Virus record (IMG/VR): IMGVR_UViG_3300046736_000071 | Coordinates: 1-42,101 of that record | Length of the DNA stretch: 42,101 bases | Reading direction: 5' to 3' (one strand) | Source: a virus | Shown here: positions 1-8,720 of the stretch, one piece after another | Position numbering within the stretch: the stretch's first letter is position 1 | How the letters are laid out: every line of letters starts with the position of its first letter | The notes under the pieces: model-generated | The model's database searches: none | The model's input: only the letters and a program-made list of their open reading frames with translations | Told to the model about the DNA's origin: nothing | Program-made: the position numbers and the translations under genes

Positions 1-348
1 CCTCGTACTCGGCGTCGATGATCGTGGCGTTGTCGATCGAGAGGGTGACGCCGCTGTCCTTGCTGCCGATGTCCCACATCTCCAGTTCGCGATTGCTGTT
101 GATGTGCCGCACGAAGTTGGTCAGCTCCGACAGGTAGGACAGCAGCTCCTCGCCTGTCATCCAAGGGACCGTGATCTCGGGGAGGTCCGGCCCGTCGGCC
201 TGGTCGCTCGCCAGCGAGATCCCGTAGTTGGCGAGCCAGCCGATCGTGCCGACGAGTTCCTCGAGCAGCGCCTTGAGCGTGTCGGCCGGAAAGATGTCGT
301 TGACGAGCGTGCGGAGCAGGACCTGGTTGAAGTCCTGCGCGGTGACGT
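1..348. repeat. Left copy of a divergent terminal repeat
   Basis: Bases 1-348 align without gaps to 41754-42101 with 26 mismatches by hand count (about 92.5% identity). Most changes are silent; in the hub reading frame only three residues differ (Ser/Thr, Glu/Gln, Asn/Asp). This is selected divergence, not random read error. The simplest reading is a circular phage genome whose ends come from two strain variants; a duplicated hub gene is the alternative. Confidence 0.9.
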
Positions 349-970
349 GGCAGGCGATGCCGGTCACGCGCCCGAGGAACGTCAGGCCCGAGACGGTCGC
401 GATGGTGCCAGACCACTTGATGACGCCGCCGATCTCGACCTCGACGAGCTGGTCGGTCTCCGGGATGAGCGCCCCCGTGATGTCCTCGAAGTCGAAGTCG
501 CACGTCCCGATGTCGTTGATGACGCGCCGGTAGACGAGCCCGTTCTGCACGTAGCTGGTGCGGTTGATGTTGTCGATCCAGACGATGAACTCGGACGGGC
601 TTTCGTTGGTGACGTCCGTGATCTGGATTTCAAAGGGCGTCTGCGCCATGTCCGCGGCGCCCTTGAGCAGGCAGATCACGGATTGCGATCCGGCGGCGTA
701 CGCGGCGTCTGGCAGGCAGACCTGATAGACGCCGGGCATGTTCGTCGAGTCGACCTCTTTGAATCCGCCCGACGTGAACGTGCCGACCGTCATCGTCACC
801 AGCGAGACGGCCACGGCCGACGATGCGCGGTTGCGGTGGTAGTAACAGGTCAGGCCAGAGGTGTTGTGTGCCAGCCCGGTCAGGCCGCTGCCGTCGGCCG
901 CGGAGGTGTCCAGGATGAACACCTCGCAAATCCGATCGGTCTCGCCGGGAGGGACGACGTACTTAGCCAC
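1..970 (-). CDS. Tail hub/tip protein, N-terminal part (runs off the window)
   Basis: I translated this frame by hand from the GTG at 970; it is open for 323 codons to the window edge. Residues 1 to about 117 repeat the small protein encoded just upstream (978-1343), about 60% identical. The rest starts with a beta-rich stretch (EFIVWIDNINRTSYVQNGLV) typical of the first domain of siphovirus hub or tail-tip proteins, followed by a helical segment and a beta segment (LEMWDIG). The gene lies downstream of the tape measure gene, where hub proteins usually are. It starts 7 bases after the upstream stop. Joined with 41071-41753, the product would be 550 residues in one uninterrupted frame. The hub role is inferred from position and fold impression; I see no enzymatic motif. 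Confidence 0.8.
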   Translation of the reverse strand, partial: MAKYVVPPGETDRICEVFILDTSAADGSGLTGLAHNTSGLTCYYHRNRASSAVAVSLVTMTVGTFTSGGFKEVDSTNMPGVYQVCLPDAAYAAGSQSVICLLKGAADMAQTPFEIQITDVTNESPSEFIVWIDNINRTSYVQNGLVYRRVINDIGTCDFDFEDITGALIPETDQLVEVEIGGVIKWSGTIATVSGLTFLGRVTGIACHVTAQDFNQVLLRTLVNDIFPADTLKALLEELVGTIGWLANYGISLASDQADGPDLPEITVPWMTGEELLSYLSELTNFVRHINSNRELEMWDIGSKDSGVTLSIDNATIIDAEYE

Positions 971-977
971 AGTGGTC

Positions 978-1343
978 TTACACCGCCGTCGTCAGCTGGA
1001 TTTCGAGCGGGAGCGGGACCATGTCGGCCGCGCCTTTCAACATGACCGAGACGCTTTTCGCGCCCGAGGCGAGCGCCGCATCAGGCAGCGCGAGCTGGTA
1101 GCAGCCAGGCATGTTCGCGCTGCTGATCTCCTTGAACCCGCCCGAGACCCAGTTGCCAACGGTCATCGTGACGAGCGTGATCGCCACGGCCGCGGCCGCC
1201 GTGTCGCGGTGGTAGTAGGCCGTCAGGCTGGCGGTGTTGTGGACGAGGCCGGTCAGACCGCTGCCGTCAAACACCGAGCTGTCCTGAATGAACAGATCGA
1301 GAATGACCGACGTCGTGCCGGGCGGAATGGTGCGTTTAGCCAT
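978..1343 (-). CDS. Small tail protein duplicating the hub N-terminal domain
   Basis: A 121-residue protein that aligns end to end with residues 1-119 of the next gene's product, at about 60% identity. Shared blocks include DGSGLTGL, LVTMTVG, SGGFK and LKGAADM. It lacks everything downstream, so it looks like a tandem duplication of one domain kept as a separate gene. A beta-sandwich tail or receptor-binding accessory domain is plausible. It lies between a tail protein of unknown role and the hub, in the same operon. Function is not established from sequence. Confidence 0.85.
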   Translation of the reverse strand: MAKRTIPPGTTSVILDLFIQDSSVFDGSGLTGLVHNTASLTAYYHRDTAAAAVAITLVTMTVGNWVSGGFKEISSANMPGCYQLALPDAALASGAKSVSVMLKGAADMVPLPLEIQLTTAV

Positions 1344-1356
1344 AAGTGAATGCTCG

Positions 1357-2457
1357 CTATCCCCGCATGCCGCCCTGCATCCCCGGATGCACGATCAGCG
1401 CGCTGAGGCCAGGGTCAGTTTGAATCGCGCTGATCAGGAAGCCCATCATGGGACGTTTCGTCGTCGTCTCGGTGAAGGCCCCACCGTCGGTGCGCTCCGA
1501 GTAGTGGAAGGCCTGCCCGAGCGGCAGCGCGTCGAGATACGCGGCGTTGGCCACCTCGTAGTCATGCAGGAGCGTCGTCGCGGACGTCGTCGTTGGCTTA
1601 ATGATGAAGCGATAGGTCACCCCGGCGGTCAGCGTGCGCTCCCCGGTGAAGAACACATACTTCCAGCCGGCGTTGATGCTGTCGCGGTAGTCGGGATCGA
1701 TCGTCAGGGTTTCCGTCGCCGACGTGCCGGTGTAGAACACGACGTCATGGGCTTCAGCGGAGCTGCCCTTGTAACCGATCCCGCGCACCTTCAAGGTAAA
1801 GTCAGGCGTCCAGATCGCGCCACGTTCGTCGGGGGTGGAGTTGGACGCGAAGCTCGGCGTGTTGAAGGCGTGAAAGGGGATGACCTGGAGGTCGCCGATT
1901 TCCGCGTAGGTGCCGTCGTCGTATTCGAGGACGAGATTGTTGCACTGGTTGTTCTTGCCGACCCAGGACGAGCCGTTGTAGTAATTCGTCACCGGCGCCT
2001 GGAGTTGGTGGCCGAACCCGCTGTTGCCGTACACGGTAAAGGAGAACGCGAGGTTGCAGGAGCCGAGGGGGCGGACGACACACCCGATCAGGTCGCCCCT
2101 CGCGACGGTGAGTTTGTTCCCGCCTCCGGTGCCGTCATCGGTCAAGGCGCCGCCGGGCGTGAGATAGGAGTTGCTCGCCACGCCGGCCGAGAGGAAATCA
2201 AGAAAGAACGCTTCAGTCAGATCGGGATTCGCCGACGAGTCCAGCGCTTGGAAGCTGAAGCGCAGGTCGTTCGGCGTCGTGACAGTGCCCGTCCGAGGGA
2301 TGAAGCGACGGAGCGTCCCCGCCTTGGGCACCTGAAGAATCCACGCCTGCCGCTGCGTCGCGCCGGTGAGCGATGTGGTCGCCTGAAACCCTGACGCCAC
2401 CGTGCTGAAGGGCGGGAGCCGAGGGACTTCGTGCCTGAAGGAACTGAAGGTCGCCAT
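1357..2457 (-). CDS. Putative minor tail protein
   Basis: A 366-residue protein, rich in Thr, Ser, Gly and aromatic residues with alternating beta-like patterns and no membrane segment or catalytic motif that I can recognise. It ends in a Gly/Met-rich tail (GMQGGMRG). It starts 12 bases downstream of the tape measure stop and precedes the duplicated hub domain. Proteins at this position in siphoviruses are usually distal tail or tail-tip components, so minor tail protein is a positional call. A carbohydrate-binding role is possible but unsupported by a motif. Confidence 0.8.
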   Translation of the reverse strand: MATFSSFRHEVPRLPPFSTVASGFQATTSLTGATQRQAWILQVPKAGTLRRFIPRTGTVTTPNDLRFSFQALDSSANPDLTEAFFLDFLSAGVASNSYLTPGGALTDDGTGGGNKLTVARGDLIGCVVRPLGSCNLAFSFTVYGNSGFGHQLQAPVTNYYNGSSWVGKNNQCNNLVLEYDDGTYAEIGDLQVIPFHAFNTPSFASNSTPDERGAIWTPDFTLKVRGIGYKGSSAEAHDVVFYTGTSATETLTIDPDYRDSINAGWKYVFFTGERTLTAGVTYRFIIKPTTTSATTLLHDYEVANAAYLDALPLGQAFHYSERTDGGAFTETTTKRPMMGFLISAIQTDPGLSALIVHPGMQGGMRG

Positions 2458-2469
2458 ATCGGATGTCCT

Positions 2470-4755
2470 CTACGTCAGCACGCCGCGCGCCTGCAGCAGC
2501 CGCGGCAGCGCGTCATACGCGACCTCGGCCAGCACGCGCCCGTTCGCCACCAGCGTCACTGGCACCATCACCGGGCCGCTCCGGTCAGCACTCGCACCCG
2601 CCGCACGAGACGCCGACGCCTGCGCAGCCCCGAACACCGCAAACGAGCCGATCCCACGGTCGCCCTGACCGCCTGGGCCGCCCCCTGGAAGCGGAACCGT
2701 AGGACCAGGAGTTGGCGTCCGTCCACCGCCGCCGATGCCACCAGCGAAACCAAGGAAGCCCAGCAGACGATTGATCCAGCCGTTGACGATGCCCTCCATC
2801 ACGCTGATCAGCATGTCCTTGATGCTGCCCCATATTTCGCTCAGCCCTTCCTTGAGGCTGATCGTTCCGGTCAGCATGTCCACGATGGACTCAGACCACT
2901 TCCGCGTCAGTCCGTCGATGCGCTCGCCGATCCCTTCCTTGACCTCGTCCCACACGCCGAGGACCTTGTCCTTCCAGCCGCCGGCCTCGATGCGCATGCC
3001 GTCGAGCGTGGCCGCGAACTTCGAGCCCAGCGTGTCGAGCGAGACGTTCTCATTCAGGGCCTGGAACGCGGAGGCGACCTGTGCCGTCGCCTCTTCGGCC
3101 GGCTGCACCATCGCCGACTGCAGCCTCGGCCCCATCCAGTCCGCGATCCCGTTGACCATGTCGGGCACATACGACCCGCCGACGACGCTGTCGTACATCC
3201 CCTTGAAGAACCCGGTCACGGCGTCGATCTTCGATTTGATGCCTGCGACGATGGCGTCGAACCGATCCACGAGCCACTGCTTGACGCCCGTGTACAACTG
3301 TTCGGCAGCCGCGATCGCCTTGTCCTTCACCGACACGAAGAACGTCACGATCGGATCGATGATCGTCTTGACCGCGGTGACGATCGTGCGGAGCTTGGTG
3401 CCGAAGAACTCGGTCAACTGGCGGAACAGGTCCGTCACCTTGTCGATGACCAGGCGGGCCATCTCGGTGTGGTAGGTGACGATCAGGTCGATGATCGCTT
3501 TCGTCGCGGAAAAGATGGCCCGCAGCTTCGGCCCGAGCCATTCGGTGATGTCACCGATGAACTCGGCCACCTTCCCGACGATCAGTCCAAGCACGGCCCC
3601 GACCGCTGCATTGTGCGCGTCCCAGTAGCCCTTGACCGTCTGGAGCCCGCTGCTGACGCCGCTCTTGACGTCGTCGAACTTGTCGACGAGGAAGCTCTTG
3701 GTGGTCGCCGCGGTTTCGGTAACAACGCTGGTGACGCCGCCCTTGAAGGTGTCCCAGTAGCCTTTCATCGTCGACAGGAACCCGCTCACCGCCTCGACGA
3801 TCGGCCCGAACTTGTCCCAGAGGTATTCCTTCACCGCCTCGTAGGCCTTGCTGACGGCGGCCTTGATGTCGTCGCCCCACTTGTACCAAACGAGCCCGAG
3901 GCCTACGACGGCCGCCACGACGAGCCCAATCGGCGACAAGAGCAGCCCGAGCGCCGGCACCAGCGCCGTGCCGATCGTGCCGGCCAGGGCGACGAGGGAC
4001 GGCCACAGCGTGGCCACGGCCGGAATCAGCGGCGCCATCGTGGACGCGACGGTGCCGAACATCGAGCCGAGCGCCACCACGTCAGGCCCCACCGCCGCCA
4101 CGACACTCCCCAGCAGGTTCCCGAGCTGCGCCTGCAGGTTCGCCTTGGCCGCGTCAATCTGATCGCCCGCATCGTCCAGCGCCTTGACCGTCTCCGTGCT
4201 CATCACGGTGGCGCTCGCGCCGACTTCGCGCATGTTCGACGACAACGTCGGCAGCAGTTCGATCCCGCTCTTGCCGAACAACTTAGCGGCGATCTCGGTC
4301 TGCTTGAACTTGTCCTCCATCGGCCCGAGCGCCTCGCCGATCTTCAGCAGCGCGTCTTCGGGTTTCATCCCGCGGAGCTCGTCGAACGACAGGCCCAGCG
4401 CCTCGACCGCGGCCTTCGTCGAATCCGTCCCACCCGCGAGGTTCTTCCCCATGATCGACGCGGCCCGCGCGATCTGCTCCATCGACGAGCCGCTCTGTTG
4501 CGCCGCGAAGCCGAGCCGCTGCAGCGCCTCGACGGACACCCCGGTCTGAACCGACAGGTCCGCGAGTTTGCTGGCGTCCTCGCCGAGGTTCTTCAGGGCC
4601 TGCGTTCCGCCCATCTGGGACCACGCGTTGCGCACGGTGCTGAGCGTCTGCCCGACCGTCTGACCGAGGTTGCTCAGCGAGCCCTGGACGCCCTGGAAGG
4701 CTTCCTGGGTGACGTCCTTGCCACGAAGAACAACGTCAACGTTCTGTTCAGGCAT
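2470..4755 (-). CDS. Tail tape measure protein
   Basis: A 761-residue protein that sets tail length and is thought to leave the tail tube during DNA entry. The N-terminal 130 residues carry the familiar tape measure core (LSVQTGVSVEALQRLGFAAQ). A long hydrophobic stretch follows (about 220-310, including LVPALGLLLSPIGLVVAAVV), then repeated amphipathic helices with W/F-rich turns such as VKGYWDAHNAAV. The C-terminus has a Gly/Pro-rich linker before a short globular end. It is the longest gene of the tail block and is preceded by two chaperone-position genes with an 8-base overlap, the classic order. If the usual 0.15 nm per residue holds, the tail would be about 110 nm; that is an inference. 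Confidence 0.96.
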   Translation of the reverse strand: MPEQNVDVVLRGKDVTQEAFQGVQGSLSNLGQTVGQTLSTVRNAWSQMGGTQALKNLGEDASKLADLSVQTGVSVEALQRLGFAAQQSGSSMEQIARAASIMGKNLAGGTDSTKAAVEALGLSFDELRGMKPEDALLKIGEALGPMEDKFKQTEIAAKLFGKSGIELLPTLSSNMREVGASATVMSTETVKALDDAGDQIDAAKANLQAQLGNLLGSVVAAVGPDVVALGSMFGTVASTMAPLIPAVATLWPSLVALAGTIGTALVPALGLLLSPIGLVVAAVVGLGLVWYKWGDDIKAAVSKAYEAVKEYLWDKFGPIVEAVSGFLSTMKGYWDTFKGGVTSVVTETAATTKSFLVDKFDDVKSGVSSGLQTVKGYWDAHNAAVGAVLGLIVGKVAEFIGDITEWLGPKLRAIFSATKAIIDLIVTYHTEMARLVIDKVTDLFRQLTEFFGTKLRTIVTAVKTIIDPIVTFFVSVKDKAIAAAEQLYTGVKQWLVDRFDAIVAGIKSKIDAVTGFFKGMYDSVVGGSYVPDMVNGIADWMGPRLQSAMVQPAEEATAQVASAFQALNENVSLDTLGSKFAATLDGMRIEAGGWKDKVLGVWDEVKEGIGERIDGLTRKWSESIVDMLTGTISLKEGLSEIWGSIKDMLISVMEGIVNGWINRLLGFLGFAGGIGGGGRTPTPGPTVPLPGGGPGGQGDRGIGSFAVFGAAQASASRAAGASADRSGPVMVPVTLVANGRVLAEVAYDALPRLLQARGVLT

Positions 4756-5524
4756 GAGCGGCCTGCTCTTCCTGCTGCCGGCGGAACTCCCGCACGAGCC
4801 GGTCGTTGGCGGTCAGGCACACGGTGTCGAGCGCCTCCATCGTCCACGCGTCCTGGTCGAGCACGCCGCCGGCGCCAGGCAGTTCGACCCGCGCGTGCTG
4901 CGGCAGCCCAGACGGCGCGAACGTCACCGCATGCGTCAGGCGGAACAACTGGAGCAGGCCGTCGACTTCAGGCAGCAGCGAACGCACCGGGCAGGCGCGG
5001 AGCACGAGATCGCCGCCGTCGTTCCAGACGATCCCCTTCGGCGCCGTGCCGTCACAGTTCCGCGCCGTTGACAGCCCCCGCGCGAGGCACGCACCGCACG
5101 AGGCCCCGGTCTGCACCCACTCGGCGGCGCTGCCGCGGCGCTGGTCCGACAGCCAGGACGTGAAACGAACAGCGACCCGGAGATCTAGCAGCGTCGGCCG
5201 CGGGCCGTCTTCGGTCACTGACTGCGCCGTGATGGCTGCACGACGGACGGCCTCGAGCACGTCCTGGCGGCCGGCGAACCGCAGGAGCAGTTCGGTTCCC
5301 GTGGTGAGCGGGACGCCATCGAAGAGGACATCGCCAGGCGCGACCGACACAAGCGGGCCGACGGTGTTGATGGTGGCGTGCGTCTGCTCTCGAGACAGCA
5401 TCGCCCCAGGACCAGGCGGCGGCCCGAGCGCGGCGAGTTGCTGCGACGTGCGGACGGTGTACGGCCCGACGTGCAGCCGAACCGGCTCACCGTCGATCGG
5501 GACCACGATCGGGCGCGTAGTCAT
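4748..5524 (-). CDS. Tail assembly chaperone-position protein
   Basis: A 258-residue protein encoded between the 146-residue gene and the tape measure gene, overlapping both (4 and 8 bases). That is the slot of the second tail assembly chaperone, which chaperones the tape measure. It contains a four-cysteine cluster at the middle (GASCGACLARGLSTARNCDG and a later CPV) that could bind zinc, which is unusual for this slot. The ATGA overlap with the upstream gene suggests translational coupling; I saw no canonical slippery heptamer before the upstream stop. The role is inferred from position only. Confidence 0.7.
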   Translation of the reverse strand: MTTRPIVVPIDGEPVRLHVGPYTVRTSQQLAALGPPPGPGAMLSREQTHATINTVGPLVSVAPGDVLFDGVPLTTGTELLLRFAGRQDVLEAVRRAAITAQSVTEDGPRPTLLDLRVAVRFTSWLSDQRRGSAAEWVQTGASCGACLARGLSTARNCDGTAPKGIVWNDGGDLVLRACPVRSLLPEVDGLLQLFRLTHAVTFAPSGLPQHARVELPGAGGVLDQDAWTMEALDTVCLTANDRLVREFRRQQEEQAAHA

Positions 5525-5961
5525 CGGCCTCGCTTCCCGGCGACGGCCTTCAGCGGCGCAGGCGAGGACGCGGCGTGTCGCGCCTCAGCAATCTGTTGCT
5601 TATCCTTGGCGCTGCAGGCGTTCTCCACGAGGATCTTCTGGATGACTTCCGCCAGCAGATCGGTGCGCGCCGCGAAGATGCGCAGGAACTGCGCGCCCGA
5701 TCGGACCTCGGCCCCGTCGAAGGTGAGCTGGCCAGCGTCAACCGTGACGAAGTCCGTCAGGCAGCGCGTGACGAACGCGTTGTCTTCCGCGTAGCTGGCC
5801 TCGGACCCGTCGAACGGCTTACCCTTGTCCGCTTCCTTCTTGGCCACCTGCGCCTTCATCCAGGTGACTTCGTCCGGCTCCAGGCGCTTGAGAGAGAGAT
5901 TCACCAACGCGCCGTCGATGTCGAGCGGCAGGTGAAACGTGCTGGTGAGAACGAGCGGCAT
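5521..5961 (-). CDS. Tail assembly chaperone (first gene)
   Basis: A 146-residue protein located between the tail tube gene and the tape measure gene, with the length and mixed helical content expected of a G-type tail assembly chaperone. The start at 5961 has a clear GGAGG seven bases upstream. The last residues are basic (AVAGKRGR) and the stop overlaps the next start (ATGA). Many phages fuse the two genes by programmed frameshift, but the end here (GCC GGG AAG CGA) lacks an X-XXY-YYZ heptamer, so simple reinitiation is more likely. Confidence 0.75.
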   Translation of the reverse strand: MPLVLTSTFHLPLDIDGALVNLSLKRLEPDEVTWMKAQVAKKEADKGKPFDGSEASYAEDNAFVTRCLTDFVTVDAGQLTFDGAEVRSGAQFLRIFAARTDLLAEVIQKILVENACSAKDKQQIAEARHAASSPAPLKAVAGKRGR

Positions 5962-6120
5962 GAAAAAACCTCCAGGGAGAATGGCTGCGGACTGCAGGGG
6001 AGAGGGCTGCAGCCAGCGACAACGAGCCGTCCTGAAGGTGGCGCGCGTGCGGGGTGCGTCAGCCGGTCGCAGGGTAGCTAGGGCCGAAGCAATGCGGGCG
6101 CCGAACTGCGAGTCGAATCC

Positions 6121-7284
6121 TTACGCCAGCAGCAACTTGAACTCGTCGTTGCCGGCGGTCGAGCCGAGCAGTTGCCCGGCATACTCTTCCTGATAGTCCT
6201 CGACGTTGCCCAGGTCATGAGCCGGCGATTCGTCGATCTGCCACGTCGGGAAGTAGATCCCGATGATCTGCCCCTCGGTCAGGCCCGTCTGCAGCAGCCC
6301 GGCCTGGGTCGTGCGCGCCTCGGCCGCGTCGAGGATCGTGTTGTCGTCAGAGGCCTGCTGCGTCAACATGAACCGCGCCGTCCGGAACTGCGACTTGCGG
6401 AACGCGCCCTGCGGCGTGCTCGTGCCATAGGCGTTGTTCTGCAGCGCGTGCCCGTTCGTGAGCTCGAGCTTCGCCTTCACGAACTCTTCGGCCGCCGACC
6501 CAAGCCGGATCGACCCGGTCAGACCAGACGGGATCGCCGTGCCGGCGACGGTGAACGCGACCGGCTCGCTCTGGACGCCGGAGTTCTTCAGACGCGTCTT
6601 GGCGGGCCCGCTCACTTCCCAGATGATCTCGCCGTTGCTGTCGAACTCCAGCGTCAGCTTGTCGAGCACCCAGCCGTTGACCTCGTACTTGCGGTTGATG
6701 CCGTAGGCCGCCATCGTGTGGGACACCGGCACGTTGAGGTCGGCCAACGTGTAGACGATGCAGCTCTTGACAGTGTCGCCGGTGGTGGGCGCGGCGCTCA
6801 GCGGAGGGGCGACGGTGATCTCGTCGGTGGCCTTCGCGGTGATGACGCGCACCTGGCGCCCGCCGGACGTCGCGTTCACGAGCACCGCCCCGCCGACCAC
6901 CAGCCCCGTCGTGCTGGCGAGCGTGAAGACGGTCGACGTGGGCGCCGGCGAGGCCGAGACCGTCGTCGACAGCGTCACGTTCGTCTTGCTGCCGATGACG
7001 TCGGTGAGGATGGCGTCGTGGTCGGGAACCGTGTTGATGGTGCCAGACGGCCAGAACTCCCCACGGAGCACGGCCTCGGCCGTCTCCCGGCGGATGCGGC
7101 GCTCGGTCAGCGTGGCGCTCCGGAACCGCGTCGGCGCGTTCTGGTAATTGTTGTGGTTGTGCTTCAGGGACCCGCCGATGTGCCGGATCGCGTCGGTCGA
7201 GGCCAGCGTCGGCGCCGTCCCGTACGACGACTCCGCGGCATCGTAGGTCCGGAAGTTGCGTCCCAGTTCCCAGGTGTTGGGCAT
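6121..7284 (-). CDS. Major tail tube protein
   Basis: A 387-residue protein that should form the tail tube. The N-terminus (GRNFRTYDAAESSYGTAP) and the block around DKLTLEFDSNGEIIWEVSG resemble tail tube proteins of lambda-like siphoviruses, and its position directly before the chaperone and tape measure genes fits. A Thr/Ser/Ala-rich middle (about 95-175) may be an inserted immunoglobulin-like domain exposed on the tail surface. It is followed by 159 bases without a gene that contain only short inverted repeats around CTGCAG. Confidence 0.88.
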   Translation of the reverse strand: MPNTWELGRNFRTYDAAESSYGTAPTLASTDAIRHIGGSLKHNHNNYQNAPTRFRSATLTERRIRRETAEAVLRGEFWPSGTINTVPDHDAILTDVIGSKTNVTLSTTVSASPAPTSTVFTLASTTGLVVGGAVLVNATSGGRQVRVITAKATDEITVAPPLSAAPTTGDTVKSCIVYTLADLNVPVSHTMAAYGINRKYEVNGWVLDKLTLEFDSNGEIIWEVSGPAKTRLKNSGVQSEPVAFTVAGTAIPSGLTGSIRLGSAAEEFVKAKLELTNGHALQNNAYGTSTPQGAFRKSQFRTARFMLTQQASDDNTILDAAEARTTQAGLLQTGLTEGQIIGIYFPTWQIDESPAHDLGNVEDYQEEYAGQLLGSTAGNDEFKLLLA

Positions 7285-7325
7285 GTCGTCGACTCCTCGT
7301 CAGCGTGCCGTGACACGCGCTCTCG

Positions 7326-7604
7326 TTACCGCTCCTTGAACTTCGGGCGCTCCGGCTCTGCGACCGCGGCCTTGGCGGGCGCCGCCGGCGAGGTCGCCGG
7401 TTCGAACAGATGCGCGTACTTCTCGCCGATCGCGTCGGCCCAGGTGACCTGGACGCGCTTCTGCTGCCCGTCGGCCTCGCGCGTGACGTGGCCCGCGACC
7501 TCGTCGAAGTCGACGAACACGCCGTCGACGAACTTGCGCCCGAACCCCTCGCCGGAGACCGAGAGCCCGCCGCCCGCCCCGCATCGACAGACCATCATGC
7601 GCAT
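7326..7604 (-). CDS. Small head-tail region protein, unknown
   Basis: A 92-residue protein between the tail terminator gene and the tail tube gene. It opens with MRMMVCRCGAGG, a single Cys-x-Cys, and ends in an Ala/Pro/Glu/Lys-rich tail. I do not recognise a family. The start could also be the ATG at codons 3 or 4. Third codon positions are strongly GC, as in its neighbours, which supports a real gene. Confidence 0.7.
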   Translation of the reverse strand: MRMMVCRCGAGGGLSVSGEGFGRKFVDGVFVDFDEVAGHVTREADGQQKRVQVTWADAIGEKYAHLFEPATSPAAPAKAAVAEPERPKFKER

Positions 7605-7618
7605 TGCCTGGACTCCCT

Positions 7619-8119
7619 TTATGGCTGCCCGTAGTTGCGCTTGTAGGTCACCCGCACGCGGGTCCGGGTGTAGACCGACAAGTCGCTGCCTTCGCCGTAG
7701 CTGACATCCGCCTGCTCACAGAACGCGCCGATGACGAGCGTCGGGAGGCCGAGCCGGATGTCGGCCGCCAGCGCCACCTCGACGTCGTGCGCCAGCTTCT
7801 CGCCGGCCGTGACCTTCCGGTCCCCAGCGGCCGGCCCACCATCGACCACCACGCGGCCGATGACGGTGAACTCGAACACGTCCCTGACGATCGGCGGCCG
7901 CCCGGGTTCGAAGATGCGCTCCCCTGGCACCGTCGCCGGCTCGAGCACGAACGCCGGCAGCTCCGTGCTCGGCTTCGTCAGGAACTCCGTCGTGACGTCG
8001 AGCTGCACCGACGCGCTCTTCACCGTGTGCCAGTACGTCGACCCGCCGTTGATGGCCCGGAGGGCCGTCGCGGCGGCCTGCAGGATCTGCAGGCGCGTCG
8101 GGCTACTGGCTGGCGGCAT
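7619..8119 (-). CDS. Putative tail terminator protein
   Basis: A 166-residue protein lying between the HK97 gp10-like gene and the tail tube gene, the usual place of the tail terminator, which caps the finished tail and joins it to the head. The N-terminal helix (TRLQILQAAATALRAI) followed by alternating beta strands and a central helix (GEKLAHDVEVALAAD) matches the general alpha/beta plan of lambda gpU-like proteins. It overlaps the upstream gene by 17 bases. The call rests on order and fold impression. Confidence 0.65.
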   Translation of the reverse strand: MPPASSPTRLQILQAAATALRAINGGSTYWHTVKSASVQLDVTTEFLTKPSTELPAFVLEPATVPGERIFEPGRPPIVRDVFEFTVIGRVVVDGGPAAGDRKVTAGEKLAHDVEVALAADIRLGLPTLVIGAFCEQADVSYGEGSDLSVYTRTRVRVTYKRNYGQP

Positions 8120-8720
8120 CGACCGTCCCCGGCGCCTTCAGGGCCGCCAGGGCCTCGGCGATCGCCCGCCCGATCCGCTCCCGGACCGCCGGCTGCATCG
8201 CGGCCACCGTCGGCGGCACGTAGTTCTGCCGACGGACGTAGACCACCGGCTTACGCGCGAACACCACCTCGCGGCTGCCGTCCGCCCGCTCGCCGAGGAT
8301 TGCCGTCGGCGTCGTCACGGCGCGGACGAATCCGATGATGCCCGGACGGTCGATAAACGCGCGCGCCGACAATGCGCTGATCCGACCCGTGATGGCGGCA
8401 CCAACCGGGATGGCCAGCAACTGGGCTCGCTGCGGCGTGATCGTCGCGCCACGCTTCAGGATCGGCGCGACCGACCCGGCCGACACCGCGAGCTCCACGA
8501 CGGCGCCCGCCGCGGTGCCCCGGGTCGCCTCCCGCAGCTTCGAGCGGACCGAGCGGCGCAGGCGTCCTGTCCGCTGCGGCAGGTTGGCCTGCATGGTCCG
8601 CACGAAGCCGGGCTCGAGGTCGCGCAGCGCGCCGACCAGGGCGGCCTTCAGCTGCGGACGGATCGCGGCCATTCGCTCGCGCAGCGTGCCGGCCGTCGTC
8701 GAGAGTTCGAGGGCAATCAT
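8103..8720 (-). CDS. HK97 gp10-like head-tail joining protein
   Basis: A 205-residue protein. The segment LPQRTGRLRRSVRSK is the hallmark of the HK97 gp10 morphogenesis family (TG-x-LR-x-S), which links the head completion proteins to the tail. The true start is the ATG at 8720, overlapping the stop of the connector gene (ATGA); the open frame continues further upstream only as an overlap of that gene. A variable region near residues 140-170 (RADGSREVVFARKPVVYV) is longer than in small family members. Confidence 0.85.
   Translation of the reverse strand: MIALELSTTAGTLRERMAAIRPQLKAALVGALRDLEPGFVRTMQANLPQRTGRLRRSVRSKLREATRGTAAGAVVELAVSAGSVAPILKRGATITPQRAQLLAIPVGAAITGRISALSARAFIDRPGIIGFVRAVTTPTAILGERADGSREVVFARKPVVYVRRQNYVPPTVAAMQPAVRERIGRAIAEALAALKAPGTVDAASQ

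Noticed and set aside
2431-5163. 910-codon open frame on the + strand
   Set aside because: It is the antisense of the tape measure and neighbouring genes; His/Arg/Asp-rich composition typical of a GC-rich shadow frame.
5521-5560. Programmed -1 frameshift between the two chaperone-position genes
   Set aside because: No X-XXY-YYZ heptamer in frame before the stop; the ATGA overlap explains coupling.
6172-7704. 510-codon open frame on the + strand
   Set aside because: Antisense of the tail tube gene, Arg-rich and without domains.
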